From assembly GCA_027307405.1 (NCBI GenBank), contig DAHUXA010000020.1, positions 1 to 34,887 of the forward strand: a stretch of DNA of 34,887 nt, written 5' to 3'. Below, one piece after another: positions 1 through 9,536 of the stretch. Position numbers and translations under genes: made by a program. Each line of letters opens with the position of its first letter. The stretch's first letter is position 1. The stretch comes from Hyphomicrobiales bacterium (lineage in GTDB: Bacteria; Pseudomonadota; Alphaproteobacteria; Rhizobiales; Xanthobacteraceae). The notes below the pieces were generated by a model, which was not told the DNA's origin, ran no database searches, and saw only the letters and a list, made by a program, of their open reading frames with translations.

Positions 1-8
1 GTCGCGGC

Positions 9-1565
9 TTGCGCTGGAGCGCCCTGGGCCTAACAGCCTTCATTGTTATCGCCGCATTCCCTGGTAATGCGGACGCCCGCCGAGGGCACCGGCCCCGGTC
101 CGACTCGGCCGAAAGTTACCAGCCGTCCTATGCCTCCATTGTTGTGGACGCGAATTCAGGCGCCGTGATGCAGGCGACCAACGCCGACAGCCCGCGCCAT
201 CCGGCGTCGCTCACCAAAATAATGACCCTCTACCTGCTTTTCGAGCGATTGGAGCAGGGCAAGATCAAGCTAACCACCGACTTACCGGTGTCGGCTCACG
301 CCGCCGTACAAGCCCCCTCAAAGCTTGGACTCAAGCCAGGAGAGACGATTCGTGTCGAAACGGCGATCCGCGCCATCGTTACAAAGTCGGCTAACGACGT
401 CGCGGTCATTGTGGCCGAAGCACTCGGTGGCGATGAACCGGGCTTTGCCAGGCTGATGACAGCAAAAGCGAAGGCGCTCGGTATGACGCAGACTGTCTAC
501 CGAAACGCTTCGGGTCTACCGGACGACCAACAAATCACGAGCGCGCGCGATCAGGCCATTCTCGGCCGCGCCATTCAGGATCGATTTCCAAATTATTATC
601 AGTATTTCGCGACCCGAACTTTCGATTTCCGGGGCAAGTCAATCCGGAACCACAATCATTTGCTCGGGGTCATTGACGGCGTCGATGGCATCAAGACCGG
701 CTACATTCACGATTCCGGATTTAACATCGTAACCTCAATCCGACGTGCCAACCATCATATCGTGGCAGTCGTGTTTGGTGGCCGCAGTGCCGAGGCGCGC
801 GACGCTCGCGTACGGAGCCTGATCGACAACAATATCAATATCGCTGCGGTCAAGCGGACTGCTCCGCCCGTCGTTGAAGGATGGGACACCGCAGTAGCGC
901 GAAAGGACGGCAAGGAAGATGACCGAACCGGTTCGTCACCCGTCCGCGTTGCATCAGCTGCACCACCGGCGACGGATGCACCGACGCCCGGTTCCACGGA
1001 GCCGATAAAGCCGAACGCGGTGAAAACCGTCGCTGTGCATCCCGGCACCATGTATACGGCCTCGCTGTCGCCGCTGCCGTCAGATAGTCGACAACTCACG
1101 CCGGCACCGGCGATCGCCACCGCGACAACCATCACGACCATCAACACGGTCAGAAGCGAGCCGCCGGCGACTGCTGCCGTACCCTCTTCGCCTCCGCCTG
1201 CTCCACCTCCGCCTGCTTCACCGCCGACCGCCAAGCCTATCGCAGCGCCGGAAAAAGTTGCGTCTGCTGGAACCAGCATTCCGCTGCCGGCGGCGCCTAT
1301 CGAATCCACCGCTAAAGCGCGTAGCGGCTGGATTATTCAGGTCGGCGCCCTGCCCGACGAGAAGGAAGCCAAGCAGCGTTTGGAGACGGCGCAAAGCAAG
1401 GCCAGGAATCTCCTCGGCAAGGCCGATTCCTTCACGGAACGGGTTGAGAAGGGCGACAAAGTTCTCTTTCGCGCGCGCTTTGCCGGGCTGGAAAAAGATC
1501 AGGCAGAAGCTGCCTGCAAGCACCTAAAACGCACGGAAATACCGTGCATACTGCTGAAAAACTGA
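9..1565 (+). CDS. D-alanyl-D-alanine carboxypeptidase (PBP5/6-type, S11) with C-terminal SPOR domain, 5' end uncertain
   Basis: A periplasmic penicillin-binding protein that trims the terminal D-Ala from peptidoglycan stem peptides. All three serine-peptidase motifs are visible: SLTK (Ser67/Lys70), SAN (127-129) and KTG (229-231). A hydrophobic signal segment lies at about residues 5-23. A Pro/Ala/Thr-rich linker of roughly 150 residues follows the catalytic part, and residues 440-518 form a SPOR domain (GWIIQVGAL at its start), the module that binds denuded glycan at division sites. The ORF-track start is a TTG at base 9 and the frame stays open to the window edge, so the true start may lie upstream. 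It converges on the J-domain gene. The S11 assignment is secure; the exact paralog (DacA/DacC/DacF) cannot be told from sequence alone. Confidence 0.9.
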   Translation: MRWSALGLTAFIVIAAFPGNADARRGHRPRSDSAESYQPSYASIVVDANSGAVMQATNADSPRHPASLTKIMTLYLLFERLEQGKIKLTTDLPVSAHAAVQAPSKLGLKPGETIRVETAIRAIVTKSANDVAVIVAEALGGDEPGFARLMTAKAKALGMTQTVYRNASGLPDDQQITSARDQAILGRAIQDRFPNYYQYFATRTFDFRGKSIRNHNHLLGVIDGVDGIKTGYIHDSGFNIVTSIRRANHHIVAVVFGGRSAEARDARVRSLIDNNINIAAVKRTAPPVVEGWDTAVARKDGKEDDRTGSSPVRVASAAPPATDAPTPGSTEPIKPNAVKTVAVHPGTMYTASLSPLPSDSRQLTPAPAIATATTITTINTVRSEPPATAAVPSSPPPAPPPPASPPTAKPIAAPEKVASAGTSIPLPAAPIESTAKARSGWIIQVGALPDEKEAKQRLETAQSKARNLLGKADSFTERVEKGDKVLFRARFAGLEKDQAEAACKHLKRTEIPCILLKN

Positions 1566-1631
1566 CAAATAAGACAATAACAGGGATGCGCAACGTTCAG
1601 GAGCCACTGATGGTGGAGTTTGTGGAGTACC

Positions 1632-2333
1632 TCAGTGATGGCGGCGAAGAAGGATTTCCTTGGCTTCATTGATACGGGCCGCGAGATACGTCGAGCCCCC
1701 TTGGTCGGGATGCAGTTTCTTCATCAGCGTGCGATGCGCGCGGCTGATGTCCTCGGCGCTCGCGCCGGACTGCAGGCCAAGGATCTCATAGGCCTCTTGT
1801 TCCGACATTTTTCCGCTGCTCGACGCACGCCGCCCAGATGTCGCGTCCGCCTGCGCGTGCTCACTCCAGCTGGGGTCCCGGCGGTCAAGATAAGCCACAA
1901 GTAGCGCCCGACTTTCTTCGTCTACTTCACTGAGCATCGCCGTCAGTGTCGTCACATCCAGGCGCTCAAGCTCGGTGCCTTGATGACGGCCCGCGAGAAC
2001 ATGTCCGCGCATAGCGCCGCTATCGTGATCGAGTTCCATCTCGAAGTAGGCGGAACGCACGCGCGAGGTTTGTCCTGAACTTTTCTGCGTGCGTGCGGAA
2101 AATCCGGCCGGCCCAAACGGCACCCATCCAAGCAGTCCGAGCCCAAAAGCGCCGAGGGGAACGGCGATGCCTATTTCGCCACGCAACCCCAGGAAAACGG
2201 CAAATCCAAGCGATAGCAGTCCGCCACCGATCTTCGTTACGCGCACGGCAACCTTCGGATCGACTTTGGAAATGACATTGAGTGCCCACAAGACGAGCAC
2301 CAGCACAACCACACCGAAAATGAGAGCGGGCAT
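1632..2333 (-). CDS. Membrane-anchored J-domain (DnaJ-like, type III) protein
   Basis: A 233-residue protein with hydrophobic segments near residues 1-18 and 37-75 and a C-terminal J domain (about 176-233). The domain carries the invariant HPD (208-210, in KKLHPDQGG), which stimulates DnaK-type ATPases. There is no G/F region or zinc domain, so this is a type III co-chaperone with a TIM14/DjlA-like layout (membrane anchor first, J domain last). The start ATG lies two bases after the stop of the upstream VWA gene, so translation of the two is probably coupled. The Hsp70 partner and client are unknown; a role at the membrane with the VWA protein is inferred from the coupling. Confidence 0.85.
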   Translation of the reverse strand: MPALIFGVVVLVLVLWALNVISKVDPKVAVRVTKIGGGLLSLGFAVFLGLRGEIGIAVPLGAFGLGLLGWVPFGPAGFSARTQKSSGQTSRVRSAYFEMELDHDSGAMRGHVLAGRHQGTELERLDVTTLTAMLSEVDEESRALLVAYLDRRDPSWSEHAQADATSGRRASSSGKMSEQEAYEILGLQSGASAEDISRAHRTLMKKLHPDQGGSTYLAARINEAKEILLRRHH

Positions 2334-2335
2334 GA

Positions 2336-3046
2336 CTACTTCAGCTGGGCCAGCAGCTTCTGGGCGCCAGACGACCGCTTCGCCGACAAATCCGTGAGCG
2401 CCTTGATGCCGCCGGCGGCATAAGCTGCAACTGCACGCAATAGTTCACCAAGCTGATGGGCCGAGCCGGCATCGAACCGGCAATAAGCTCCGCGCGACAG
2501 GCGTGCAATCTCGCGATAAGCATTCTCTGCCACCGGTTCGTTGCCTTCCTGGAACATGAAAACTGGAACGCCGAACAAACCCAACTCCCCGGCTGACTGA
2601 CACAAACTGTCGATCGCCTCTTCCATCGCGTCACCGACGAATACGACGGCCTGTACCTTCTGACGGGCATATTCCTGCCGAGCGTGGCTCAGGACTTTGC
2701 CGATCTGAGTCTGGCCACCCCGGCAATCGATGCGCGACATCAGTTCGGCAAGGTGATCGCTCCCTGCGACCCAACCGGAAGCACGGCATTCGTTCAAGCC
2801 GCGAAAATAAACGAGTTGAATGTCGAGCCCGCCAATACTTGCCGCTTCGCGAAACATGTCCGCCTGCAGCGTGCAGGCCGTATCCCAGGTCGGTTGACGA
2901 CTCATGGTGGCGTCGAGGGCGAAAATGAGCCGCCCGCGGCCGCCCTGTGCCGTGGAAGGTCCAAGCGAACGCACCTGCTCGATAAAACTCGCGATATCCG
3001 GTCTGGACGAGACCGGCGCCGGGGTCCGTTTGGGATCTTTGCTCAT
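2336..3046 (-). CDS. VWA (von Willebrand factor A)-like domain protein
   Basis: A 236-residue protein without a clear signal peptide or membrane segment. After a polar N-terminus, strand LIFALD leads into DATMS (45-49), which fits the D-x-[ST]-x-S metal-ion-dependent adhesion site. A downstream GGQTQIG threonine and VVFVGDAMEE aspartate fit the remaining MIDAS positions. VWA domains bind partner proteins through a divalent metal. It sits between mipZ and the J-domain gene, which starts two bases after its stop. The coupled VWA/J-domain pair suggests a shared complex; no function is established for it from sequence. Confidence 0.75.
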   Translation of the reverse strand: MSKDPKRTPAPVSSRPDIASFIEQVRSLGPSTAQGGRGRLIFALDATMSRQPTWDTACTLQADMFREAASIGGLDIQLVYFRGLNECRASGWVAGSDHLAELMSRIDCRGGQTQIGKVLSHARQEYARQKVQAVVFVGDAMEEAIDSLCQSAGELGLFGVPVFMFQEGNEPVAENAYREIARLSRGAYCRFDAGSAHQLGELLRAVAAYAAGGIKALTDLSAKRSSGAQKLLAQLK

Positions 3047-3066
3047 GGCAAAATTCTACACCGAAT

Positions 3067-3105
3067 TAACGATAGCTGCGCAGCCTTCTATGGCGCACAT
3101 CGTTA
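3067..3105. repeat. Inverted repeat between mipZ and the VWA gene
   Basis: Arms TAACGAT and ATCGTTA flank an inner GCGC...GCGC pair, giving an interrupted hairpin in the 98-bp gap between the mipZ stop and the VWA start. On the minus (transcribed) strand no immediate T-run follows, so it is more likely an attenuator, mRNA-processing or protein-binding element than a classic terminator. It could also be chance. Confidence 0.35.
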
Positions 3106-3144
3106 GATGGCGAGATTGGCCCCAGGATGCAAGTTCAGCGGGAT

Positions 3145-4065
3145 CTACGCGATAATATCGTGGACTTGTAACGGTTGGTCCATGACTGAGTACCATTCAG
3201 CCCGAGCGGCGGCGCGTCGTTTGCCATTCTCTGAAAGTGGAAGCTGAAGCGCGTTGAGCAACGCGATCACTTCCTCTCGAGCGGTCACATGCGACAGGTT
3301 CGGACGGGTCCCGAGAGTCTCTTCGTCAAGGTCATCAAGTGCGGTAAGTCCGCGCGGGAAGAATTCACGATAAACAACACGCTCGGCAAAACCCTCAACG
3401 CTGCGGAATCCCATCCGTTTCGACAATTCATTGATGCCGTCTCCAACCAGCCGTTTGTTGCGTGATGAAAGGCTGGAGAGACGATTGCGTACCACAACCC
3501 AGTCGGTGAGCTGGCCATCGACAAGACGCCGTTGTCGCCGCGCTTCGCGAACCATTTCGGCATAGTGGCTTTCACCCGTGACACTGAAATTGGTTGGATC
3601 GAGCGTGGCCAGGACGTCAAAATCAAGAAAACTGTCATTGAGCGGCGTCACCAGCGTGTCAGCCATGGAATGAGCAAGCCGCATCAGGTAAGTGTCAGAA
3701 CCCGGCGTATCGATCACCACCACATCATGAGTGTGCTCGATCGCGCTGACTGCTGCCGAAAAGTTCGTGAACTCCTGCGTTTCGTTTGCCTCCATCGAGT
3801 TGTTTTCCGCACGTGCTATGCAGTAGTGAGTGGGCAACTCAAGCGGAACGCGCGCACGCGCGGCCCAAGCCCGGCGGTTGTCAATGTAATGTGTGAAGCT
3901 TTGCTGACGCGAATCGAGATCGATGGTGGCAACGCGTTGTCCGGCCTTGAGGAGTGCGACCGCGATATGCAACGCCGTAGTGGATTTTCCCGAGCCACCT
4001 TTCTCGTTGCCGAGGACGACCACGTGTGCTGATTGAACTGTTTCCTGGATCGGTTGAATCAACAT
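3145..4065 (-). CDS. mipZ: Division-plane positioning ATPase MipZ (ParA/MinD family)
   Basis: The deviant Walker A motif KGGSGKST (residues 22-29) follows VVVLGNE, and further blocks (IDLDSRQ, IDTPGSDTYLMRLAH, TPLNDSFLDFD, DWVVVRNRL, REFFPRGLT) match the Caulobacter MipZ pattern that I recall, more closely than chromosome-partitioning ParA. MipZ dimers form a gradient from the poles by binding ParB and DNA and block FtsZ assembly away from midcell. The ORF track begins at a TTG; I prefer the ATG at 4065, which has GGAGG five bases upstream, giving 306 residues. It is divergent from panC and co-directional with the VWA and J-domain genes. Confidence 0.93.
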   Translation of the reverse strand: MLIQPIQETVQSAHVVVLGNEKGGSGKSTTALHIAVALLKAGQRVATIDLDSRQQSFTHYIDNRRAWAARARVPLELPTHYCIARAENNSMEANETQEFTNFSAAVSAIEHTHDVVVIDTPGSDTYLMRLAHSMADTLVTPLNDSFLDFDVLATLDPTNFSVTGESHYAEMVREARRQRRLVDGQLTDWVVVRNRLSSLSSRNKRLVGDGINELSKRMGFRSVEGFAERVVYREFFPRGLTALDDLDEETLGTRPNLSHVTAREEVIALLNALQLPLSENGKRRAAARAEWYSVMDQPLQVHDIIA

Positions 4066-4209
4066 GCCCCCTCCGGCTGTCAATTCTCAAAATATTAGCA
4101 TGCGTTAGTCAAGTTAAACCCAACCTAACAATGAATTTGCTTGGACGTATTCCACTTGCACTGTAGGTCGTATTCCGGTTTTGCAATAATTCGTCGACAG
4201 GCCCCATTT

Positions 4210-5061
4210 ATGGCAAACCGCCTTAAAATTGTACGTACCGTGCCCTCCCTTCGCCGGGCGTTGGAACCCTATCGCAGGGCGCGCGCGCACATTGCGCTCG
4301 TGCCGACAATGGGCGCGCTGCATCGTGGCCACATGGCGCTGGTGAGCGAAGCACGGCGGCGCGCGAAATGTGTGGTGGTGTCAATTTTCGTTAATCCGAC
4401 GCAATTTGCGCCGCATGAGGATTTCGCCAGCTACCCGCGCAACTTTGCGACCGACCTCAGAGTGTTGCGCGAGGCTAAAATCGATCTTGTTTGGGCGCCG
4501 TCGGTTGAGGACATGTATCCGGATGGCTTTGCAACGCGCGTTATGCCGGAAGGCGCCGCCAAGGTCGGCCTCGAGGATGAGTTTCGCCCCCATTTCTTTG
4601 GGGGCGTTGCGACCGTCGTAGCGAAACTATTTACGCAAGTTTCGCCTGATTTCGCACTATTTGGCCAAAAGGACTACCAGCAGCTGCGCGTAGTCACCCA
4701 GATGGCCAAGGATCTGGATATGCCGGTCAAGGTGATAGGTGTCCCGACTGTGCGCGAATCGGACGGGTTGGCGCTTTCCTCGCGTAATGCGTACCTTTCG
4801 GTGGCCGAGCGCGCGGTGGCTCCAATGCTTCATCGAGTCCTCAAGCAGTGCGCCAACCGCATAAAAAATGGCGAAAAAGTCGATCATGTGCTGAACGTGG
4901 GGCGAATTGAGATCGACCTTGCCGGTTTCGTACTCGATTACCTCGAGGCCCGTCACGCGCTTTCCCTTGCCCCGATCGAATCGTCCAAAGACGGCCCGAT
5001 CCGATTGCTCGTGGCCGCCAAGCTCGGCAAGACCCGGCTGATCGACAACGTCGCGGTCTAG
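4210..5061 (+). CDS. panC: Pantothenate synthetase (pantoate-beta-alanine ligase)
   Basis: Catalyses ATP-dependent condensation of pantoate and beta-alanine to pantothenate, the precursor of coenzyme A. Family motifs are clear: [10 protein letters not shown] near the N-terminus (nucleotide-binding HxGH), [16 protein letters not shown] and SSRNAYLS. The ATG at 4210 (MANRLKIV) gives 283 residues, the usual family size; the upstream ATG at 4141 would add 23 residues unlike the family. No strong Shine-Dalgarno sequence is visible. Its TAG stop shares a CTAG with the stop of the convergent DUF1489 gene. panB is not in the window. Confidence 0.96.
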   Translation: MANRLKIVRTVPSLRRALEPYRRARAHIALVPTMGALHRGHMALVSEARRRAKCVVVSIFVNPTQFAPHEDFASYPRNFATDLRVLREAKIDLVWAPSVEDMYPDGFATRVMPEGAAKVGLEDEFRPHFFGGVATVVAKLFTQVSPDFALFGQKDYQQLRVVTQMAKDLDMPVKVIGVPTVRESDGLALSSRNAYLSVAERAVAPMLHRVLKQCANRIKNGEKVDHVLNVGRIEIDLAGFVLDYLEARHALSLAPIESSKDGPIRLLVAAKLGKTRLIDNVAV

Positions 5062-5495
5062 AGCAACCCAAGTTCGCGCAATTCGCGACGCATGGCTTCC
5101 GGCATCCTCGCAGCACCAGGCGCAGCGCGCGAGAGGTCGCGGGGCGCTTCTTTCGTCTCCAGATAGCGCCAACCTTGAAATGCCGCGCGCGGTCGCGGCT
5201 CTACCAGCACCAGCTTACCGTCGAGAATGACCCTGCAACGGCCAATACCGTCCTTATCGGTAAAAGGACGGATATCGAGAATGCGTTCCCGGCAGGTGAT
5301 CTGCCCACGAATCACCCAATATAAAGAGCCGCCGCTCGTGAGTTCGTCGGCGCGTTTGGGCACCATGCGGGTCGTATGAATGTGCTCGGACTTCTGCCCG
5401 CGCCGTTTCTTCTCTTTCAGCTTCTGTTTAATCCAATCCTCAAGATCGGCGACTGAATCGCAGCCGACACAAAGTTTGATAAGATGCAGGGACAT
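5058..5495 (-). CDS. DUF1489 family protein
   Basis: A 145-residue soluble, basic protein opening with [15 protein letters not shown], which I recognise as the start of the DUF1489 family of alphaproteobacteria. The family has no assigned function. Conserved-looking blocks include a middle [18 protein letters not shown] and a C-terminal FQGWRYL. It begins 14 bases after the mccA stop on the same strand, so it is probably the last gene of that transcript. Its stop overlaps the panC stop by four bases. Confidence 0.88.
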   Translation of the reverse strand: MSLHLIKLCVGCDSVADLEDWIKQKLKEKKRRGQKSEHIHTTRMVPKRADELTSGGSLYWVIRGQITCRERILDIRPFTDKDGIGRCRVILDGKLVLVEPRPRAAFQGWRYLETKEAPRDLSRAAPGAARMPEAMRRELRELGLL

Positions 5496-5509
5496 TGCCG
5501 AATTCCAAC

Positions 5510-7480
5510 TTATTCGTTCGATTTCTGCGCCTGCGCAATGCGCATAACTTTTGTACCTTCAGCAACCTGCGCATCTTGACCAATTGCAATATCGGCGACG
5601 ATGCCATCAGTTGGCGCCACGAGCGTGTGCTCCATCTTCATTGCCTCGATAATGGCGACACGTTGGCCGCGGGTGACCCGAGCGCCCTGCTCCACCAGGA
5701 TACTGAGCACCCTGCCATGCATGGGCGCCCGCACAACCCCGCTTTTGTCTTGATCCCCAGCCTCATCGAGGGCCATGTCACGCAGGGTCACCTTGGTTTG
5801 GTGCCCATTGCGCACGACGTAGGCGCCACCCTGATCGGTCACCACCACTGCGTCCTGTGCCGGGGTGTTGTCGTCGATGACAACTGTATGGCCGTGCGGA
5901 CCATAGGTAACTTGGGCTGCCAGCGTCTCATCTTCGACGACGACAGGCACCTCTAGCCTTCGCGCACCCGACAATTGAAAGGCATCAACCTCGTCCCAAG
6001 GTGAAGGTGGTCGGTCGGGCTCGGTCTCGCGCGCGGCAGCCAAGCGGACCAGTTCCTGCTCCAGCAACTCTTGCGCACCCAGTGCGGCTGCGGCTCGGTC
6101 GAGCGCACGGGGTGCCGCCCCGAGCTCATTGAGATTGCGATCGATAAAGCCGGTATCAAATTCGCCCTTGCGAAATCCAGGCGCACGACAAAGTGCCGCC
6201 AGAAACCCCGCATTATTACGTGGGCCAACCACGACAGTGCGATCGAGCGCGTCGGCGAGCCGATCAAGCGCCGCTGCGCGCGTCTTTTCATGGACGATGA
6301 GTTTGGCGATCATCGGGTCATAAAATGGCGTCACCTCGTCGCCAGTCTCCACGCCGCTGTCGACCCGAAGACCCTCCGCCTCGGGGAACTGCAATGCGAT
6401 CAAACGACCCGTGGACGGCAGGAAGCCTCGTTCGGGGTCTTCCGCATAGAGGCGCGCTTCAACGGCGTGGCCATCGAGCCCGACTTGAGGTTGCGAGAGT
6501 GGCAACTTTTCACCAGCGGCAATTCGGAATTGCCACTCCACCAAATCAAGTCCTGTGATTGCTTCGGTCACCGGATGCTCGACTTGTAGCCGCGTATTCA
6601 TCTCCATGAACCAGAATCGGTCGGTTTTGAGTCCGTTCGCACCTTCCGCGATAAATTCAACCGTACCGGCGCCGACATACCCTGCGGCTTTTGCCGCCGC
6701 CACCGCTGCCGCGCCCATCGCGGTGCGTAATTGCTTGCTCATTCCGGGTGCGGGCGCCTCTTCGATCACCTTCTGATGACGCCGCTGCAGCGAACAGTCG
6801 CGCTCATTGAGGTGAATGGCGTTACCCTGCTTGTCAGCAAAGATTTGCAGTTCGATATGTCGTGGACTCGCCACGTATTTTTCAATCAATACGCGCCCGT
6901 CACCGAAAGCGGCTTTGGCTTCACGCTGGGCGCTTTCAAGCGCGGAATCGAATTCGGCGTGGCGCTCCACGCGCCGCATACCTTTGCCACCACCGCCGGC
7001 CACTGCCTTTATCAGCACTGGATAGCCGATCTCGTAGGCTTTCTGTTTGAGGAATTTGGGCTCCTGCAACTCGCCGTGATAGCCAGGGACCACAGGTACG
7101 CCGGCCTTCTCCATTAAAGCCTTGGCGCGATCTTTCAGACCCATGGCTCGGATTGCCCGCACCGGCGGGCCGACAAAGGCGATGCCCGCGTCGACGCAGG
7201 CTTGCGCGAAATCCGCATTTTCAGAAAGGAAGCCATAACCCGGATGAATGCACTCCGCGCGCGCGGATTTGGCCGCGGAAATTAGTCTATCGATTGATAG
7301 GTAGCTCTGCGCGGCTGGGGACGGCCCGATCGGGGCCGCCTCATCGCAAAGCCGTACATGCAGGCTTCTCGCGTCAGCGTCCGAATAGACCGCAATCGTG
7401 CGCAGTCCGAGCCGCTTAGCGGTGCGAGCAATGCGGCAGGCAATCTCGCCCCGATTGGCGATGAGTACGGATTTAAACAT
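5510..7480 (-). CDS. mccA: Methylcrotonyl-CoA carboxylase biotin-containing (alpha) subunit
   Basis: A 656-residue acyl-CoA carboxylase subunit with biotin carboxylase and biotin carrier domains in one chain. Visible features are the N-terminal LIANRGEIACRI, the ATP-grasp glycine loop (AVAGGGGKGMR), the catalytic EMNTRLQVEHPVTE block, and the C-terminal carrier motif EAMKMEH with the biotinylated lysine at about residue 615. It carboxylates biotin and hands CO2 to the beta subunit in leucine breakdown (3-methylcrotonyl-CoA to 3-methylglutaconyl-CoA). The ATG at 7480 is preferred over the track's TTG at 7504. Its likely partner mccB lies 7.5 kb away on the same strand. A related acetyl- or propionyl-CoA substrate cannot be excluded, but the beta subunit points to methylcrotonyl-CoA. 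Confidence 0.9.
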   Translation of the reverse strand: MFKSVLIANRGEIACRIARTAKRLGLRTIAVYSDADARSLHVRLCDEAAPIGPSPAAQSYLSIDRLISAAKSARAECIHPGYGFLSENADFAQACVDAGIAFVGPPVRAIRAMGLKDRAKALMEKAGVPVVPGYHGELQEPKFLKQKAYEIGYPVLIKAVAGGGGKGMRRVERHAEFDSALESAQREAKAAFGDGRVLIEKYVASPRHIELQIFADKQGNAIHLNERDCSLQRRHQKVIEEAPAPGMSKQLRTAMGAAAVAAAKAAGYVGAGTVEFIAEGANGLKTDRFWFMEMNTRLQVEHPVTEAITGLDLVEWQFRIAAGEKLPLSQPQVGLDGHAVEARLYAEDPERGFLPSTGRLIALQFPEAEGLRVDSGVETGDEVTPFYDPMIAKLIVHEKTRAAALDRLADALDRTVVVGPRNNAGFLAALCRAPGFRKGEFDTGFIDRNLNELGAAPRALDRAAAALGAQELLEQELVRLAAARETEPDRPPSPWDEVDAFQLSGARRLEVPVVVEDETLAAQVTYGPHGHTVVIDDNTPAQDAVVVTDQGGAYVVRNGHQTKVTLRDMALDEAGDQDKSGVVRAPMHGRVLSILVEQGARVTRGQRVAIIEAMKMEHTLVAPTDGIVADIAIGQDAQVAEGTKVMRIAQAQKSNE

Positions 7481-7506
7481 GTGGGCTCGCGTCGATCGGC
7501 CCAATA

Positions 7507-8460
7507 CTAGCGCGCTGGCGGGGGTGCCGCTTGGGCCTGTGGACGTTTGGGCGGCGCTGAATGATTGCCGGCGGGCTTATCGGCGCCAGCCTGGGCATTG
7601 GCGGTCCCCGCCTGGTCTTTCGGCGGAGGAGGCTCGGCATTCATAATGCTAACCGGCGGAATAGAGGCGGCCGAGGGAAAGTCGTAGCGGCTGTCGACTG
7701 GATGACCAGTCGCTGGCGCCCCCACGGCACTCGCAACGGATGGCAATACCGTGGCGGACGTCGGCGGTTGTTTCTCGGCTGGAGGTTCAGATTTGGCCCA
7801 AGCCGGTGCATATCGGGCGACATAGGTGTCGAAGGCCTGAACCTTCAGATTGGCCTTGAGCGCGCCAGTATCCTGAAACATTTCAAAAGCCGCGCAGCGT
7901 TCCGTGGTGCAGCCGTCGCGCATAGCCAAAACATGGGCAGCAATCCCATAACGATCGAGTTCAATCGCGCGGCGCGCGGTAGCGAAAGCGGCCAGTAAGT
8001 CATGATCGCCACGCTGGGCAACTGCGAATACGTCAGACAGCAAGGAAAGTCGCGCGGTGATATAAGCGACCGCTCTCGCCGTGCTTTGCGGGTCCGCGAA
8101 TACTGCTTGCTCGCAAGCGTTTTCGACCTGCTCGCCGGCAACGCCATCGAGGCATGCCAGGGGCGACCCCGGGGCGATTGCATTCATACTGAGCTGCGAA
8201 TCGCGTTGAAGCAGCGCGCGTTGTTCCGCTGTGCGTTCGTTCATTGCCAGGCGGTCGATAATGCCAACCGCAGCAAGCGCGCAGACCACGATGACAGACA
8301 GTGGGAGCAACAGGCGCAACCCGTCGCCGCGGGCGGCGCGGCGAACAGCCATCACCACCATTACAAGAAACAACGCTGCCAGGGCGCCCGCGACAGGCGC
8401 AGGCACGACCAGCGGTGTTGAAAGCAGTCCGCTCATAGACGTACTGTCGACAATTGGCAT
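7507..8460 (-). CDS. Two-pass membrane protein with Pro/Ala-rich tail, unknown function
   Basis: I do not recognise a named family. Two hydrophobic helices lie near residues 18-39 and 50-68, followed by a globular part with paired cysteines (ACLDGV...ENACEQ and DGCTTERC) that could form disulfides in the periplasm. The last ~100 residues are a low-complexity Pro/Ala/Lys tail. The ATG at 8460 has GAGG just upstream and gives 317 residues; the track start at 8475 is less convincing. It lies 26 bases upstream of mccA on the same strand, so co-transcription is likely, but nothing in the sequence ties it to carboxylation. Confidence 0.7.
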   Translation of the reverse strand: MPIVDSTSMSGLLSTPLVVPAPVAGALAALFLVMVVMAVRRAARGDGLRLLLPLSVIVVCALAAVGIIDRLAMNERTAEQRALLQRDSQLSMNAIAPGSPLACLDGVAGEQVENACEQAVFADPQSTARAVAYITARLSLLSDVFAVAQRGDHDLLAAFATARRAIELDRYGIAAHVLAMRDGCTTERCAAFEMFQDTGALKANLKVQAFDTYVARYAPAWAKSEPPAEKQPPTSATVLPSVASAVGAPATGHPVDSRYDFPSAASIPPVSIMNAEPPPPKDQAGTANAQAGADKPAGNHSAPPKRPQAQAAPPPAR

Positions 8461-8500
8461 AGGCCTCGAGCCCAAGAGTACGTTTAATGAAATCCTGCGT

Positions 8501-9463
8501 TTACTGGATCTTGGCTCCCGAGGCTTTTACCACATTGGCCCATTTTTCGATGTCCTTGCGCAGGTAGGCGTCAAATTCCTCCGGTGTCTTCACCAGCGGA
8601 ACCGCACCTTGTTTGAGCCAAGCCGTCTTAACTTCAGGGTTATTGAGAACTTTGTTGATGCTTGTATTCAGGAAAGTGATGATTTCCTTTGGGGTGCCCT
8701 TAGGCGCCATCACGCCCAGCCAGATCGTCGCCTCATAGCCGGGAACCGTTTCTGCGATCGTTGGCAGGTCCGGCGTAAGCTCCGAGCGCGTCAGACCGGT
8801 CGTGCCCAACGCACGCACCTGCCCGCCCTTTGCGAGTGCGGACATGGTGGTCACTGCGTCGAACATCATCTGAACAGTCCCGGAGATCACGCTATTGCGC
8901 GCGTCGCCCGAAGCCTTATGCGGCACGTGCACGATGTCGGTGCCGCTCATCGCCTTAAATAGCTCACCAGCCATATGATAGGGCGTGCCCGGACCGGACG
9001 AAGCGTAATTGAGTTTGCCCGGCTCCTTCTTCGCCAACTCGATAAACTCTTTGACGGTCTTGGCCGGAACGGACGGATGAACAACCATCAGCAAATCGGA
9101 ATAGTTGATTGTCGCAACCGGAACGAAATCACGCATCAACTGGAATGGCTTATTAGGCAGCAACGACTCGTTTGTCGTATGGGTATTTGACATCACCAGC
9201 AGCGTGTAGCCGTCGGGTGCAGCCTTGGCGACCGCATCAGTGCCGATAATCGATCCTGCGCCGGGGCGATCCTCAACCACAAAGCTCTGTTTGGTTTCGT
9301 CAGAGAGATGCTGGGCGAGCACACGGGCGTAGACGTCAGCGGGGCCTCCGGCTCCGAAGGGAACTATCATTTTGACAGGACGGTTCGGGTAGTTTTGCGC
9401 CGCGACCGGCAAAGTCAGAAAAATTGGCAATATCAATGCAGCCAGACGAAAAAACGCGCGCAT
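8501..9463 (-). CDS. Bug/TctC-type tripartite tricarboxylate transporter substrate-binding protein
   Basis: An exported solute receptor of the Bug family. From the ATG at 9463 (GGGGAGG seven bases ahead) the product is 320 residues with a clear signal peptide ending at VAAQNYPNRPVK. The family blocks IVPFGAGGPADVYAR, VEDRPGAGSIIGTDAVAKA and GTPYHMAGELF are present. Bug proteins bind carboxylates or related small molecules in the periplasm, sometimes for TctA/TctB membrane partners. Neither partner is in the window, so this is an orphan receptor and its ligand is unknown. Confidence 0.92.
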   Translation of the reverse strand: MRAFFRLAALILPIFLTLPVAAQNYPNRPVKMIVPFGAGGPADVYARVLAQHLSDETKQSFVVEDRPGAGSIIGTDAVAKAAPDGYTLLVMSNTHTTNESLLPNKPFQLMRDFVPVATINYSDLLMVVHPSVPAKTVKEFIELAKKEPGKLNYASSGPGTPYHMAGELFKAMSGTDIVHVPHKASGDARNSVISGTVQMMFDAVTTMSALAKGGQVRALGTTGLTRSELTPDLPTIAETVPGYEATIWLGVMAPKGTPKEIITFLNTSINKVLNNPEVKTAWLKQGAVPLVKTPEEFDAYLRKDIEKWANVVKASGAKIQ

Positions 9464-9536
9464 AAATCCTCCCCTTCGATGGCTCACTCAGTTTGATTAT
9501 AAGGTCGTGTTTCTTTTGTTTATTCCCAGACGCACT

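Noticed and set aside
755-1309. 184-aa minus-strand ORF rich in Gly/Ala/Val
   Set aside because: It lies entirely inside the carboxypeptidase gene opposite its Pro/Thr/Ala-rich linker; low complexity mirrors the linker codons. Shadow ORF.
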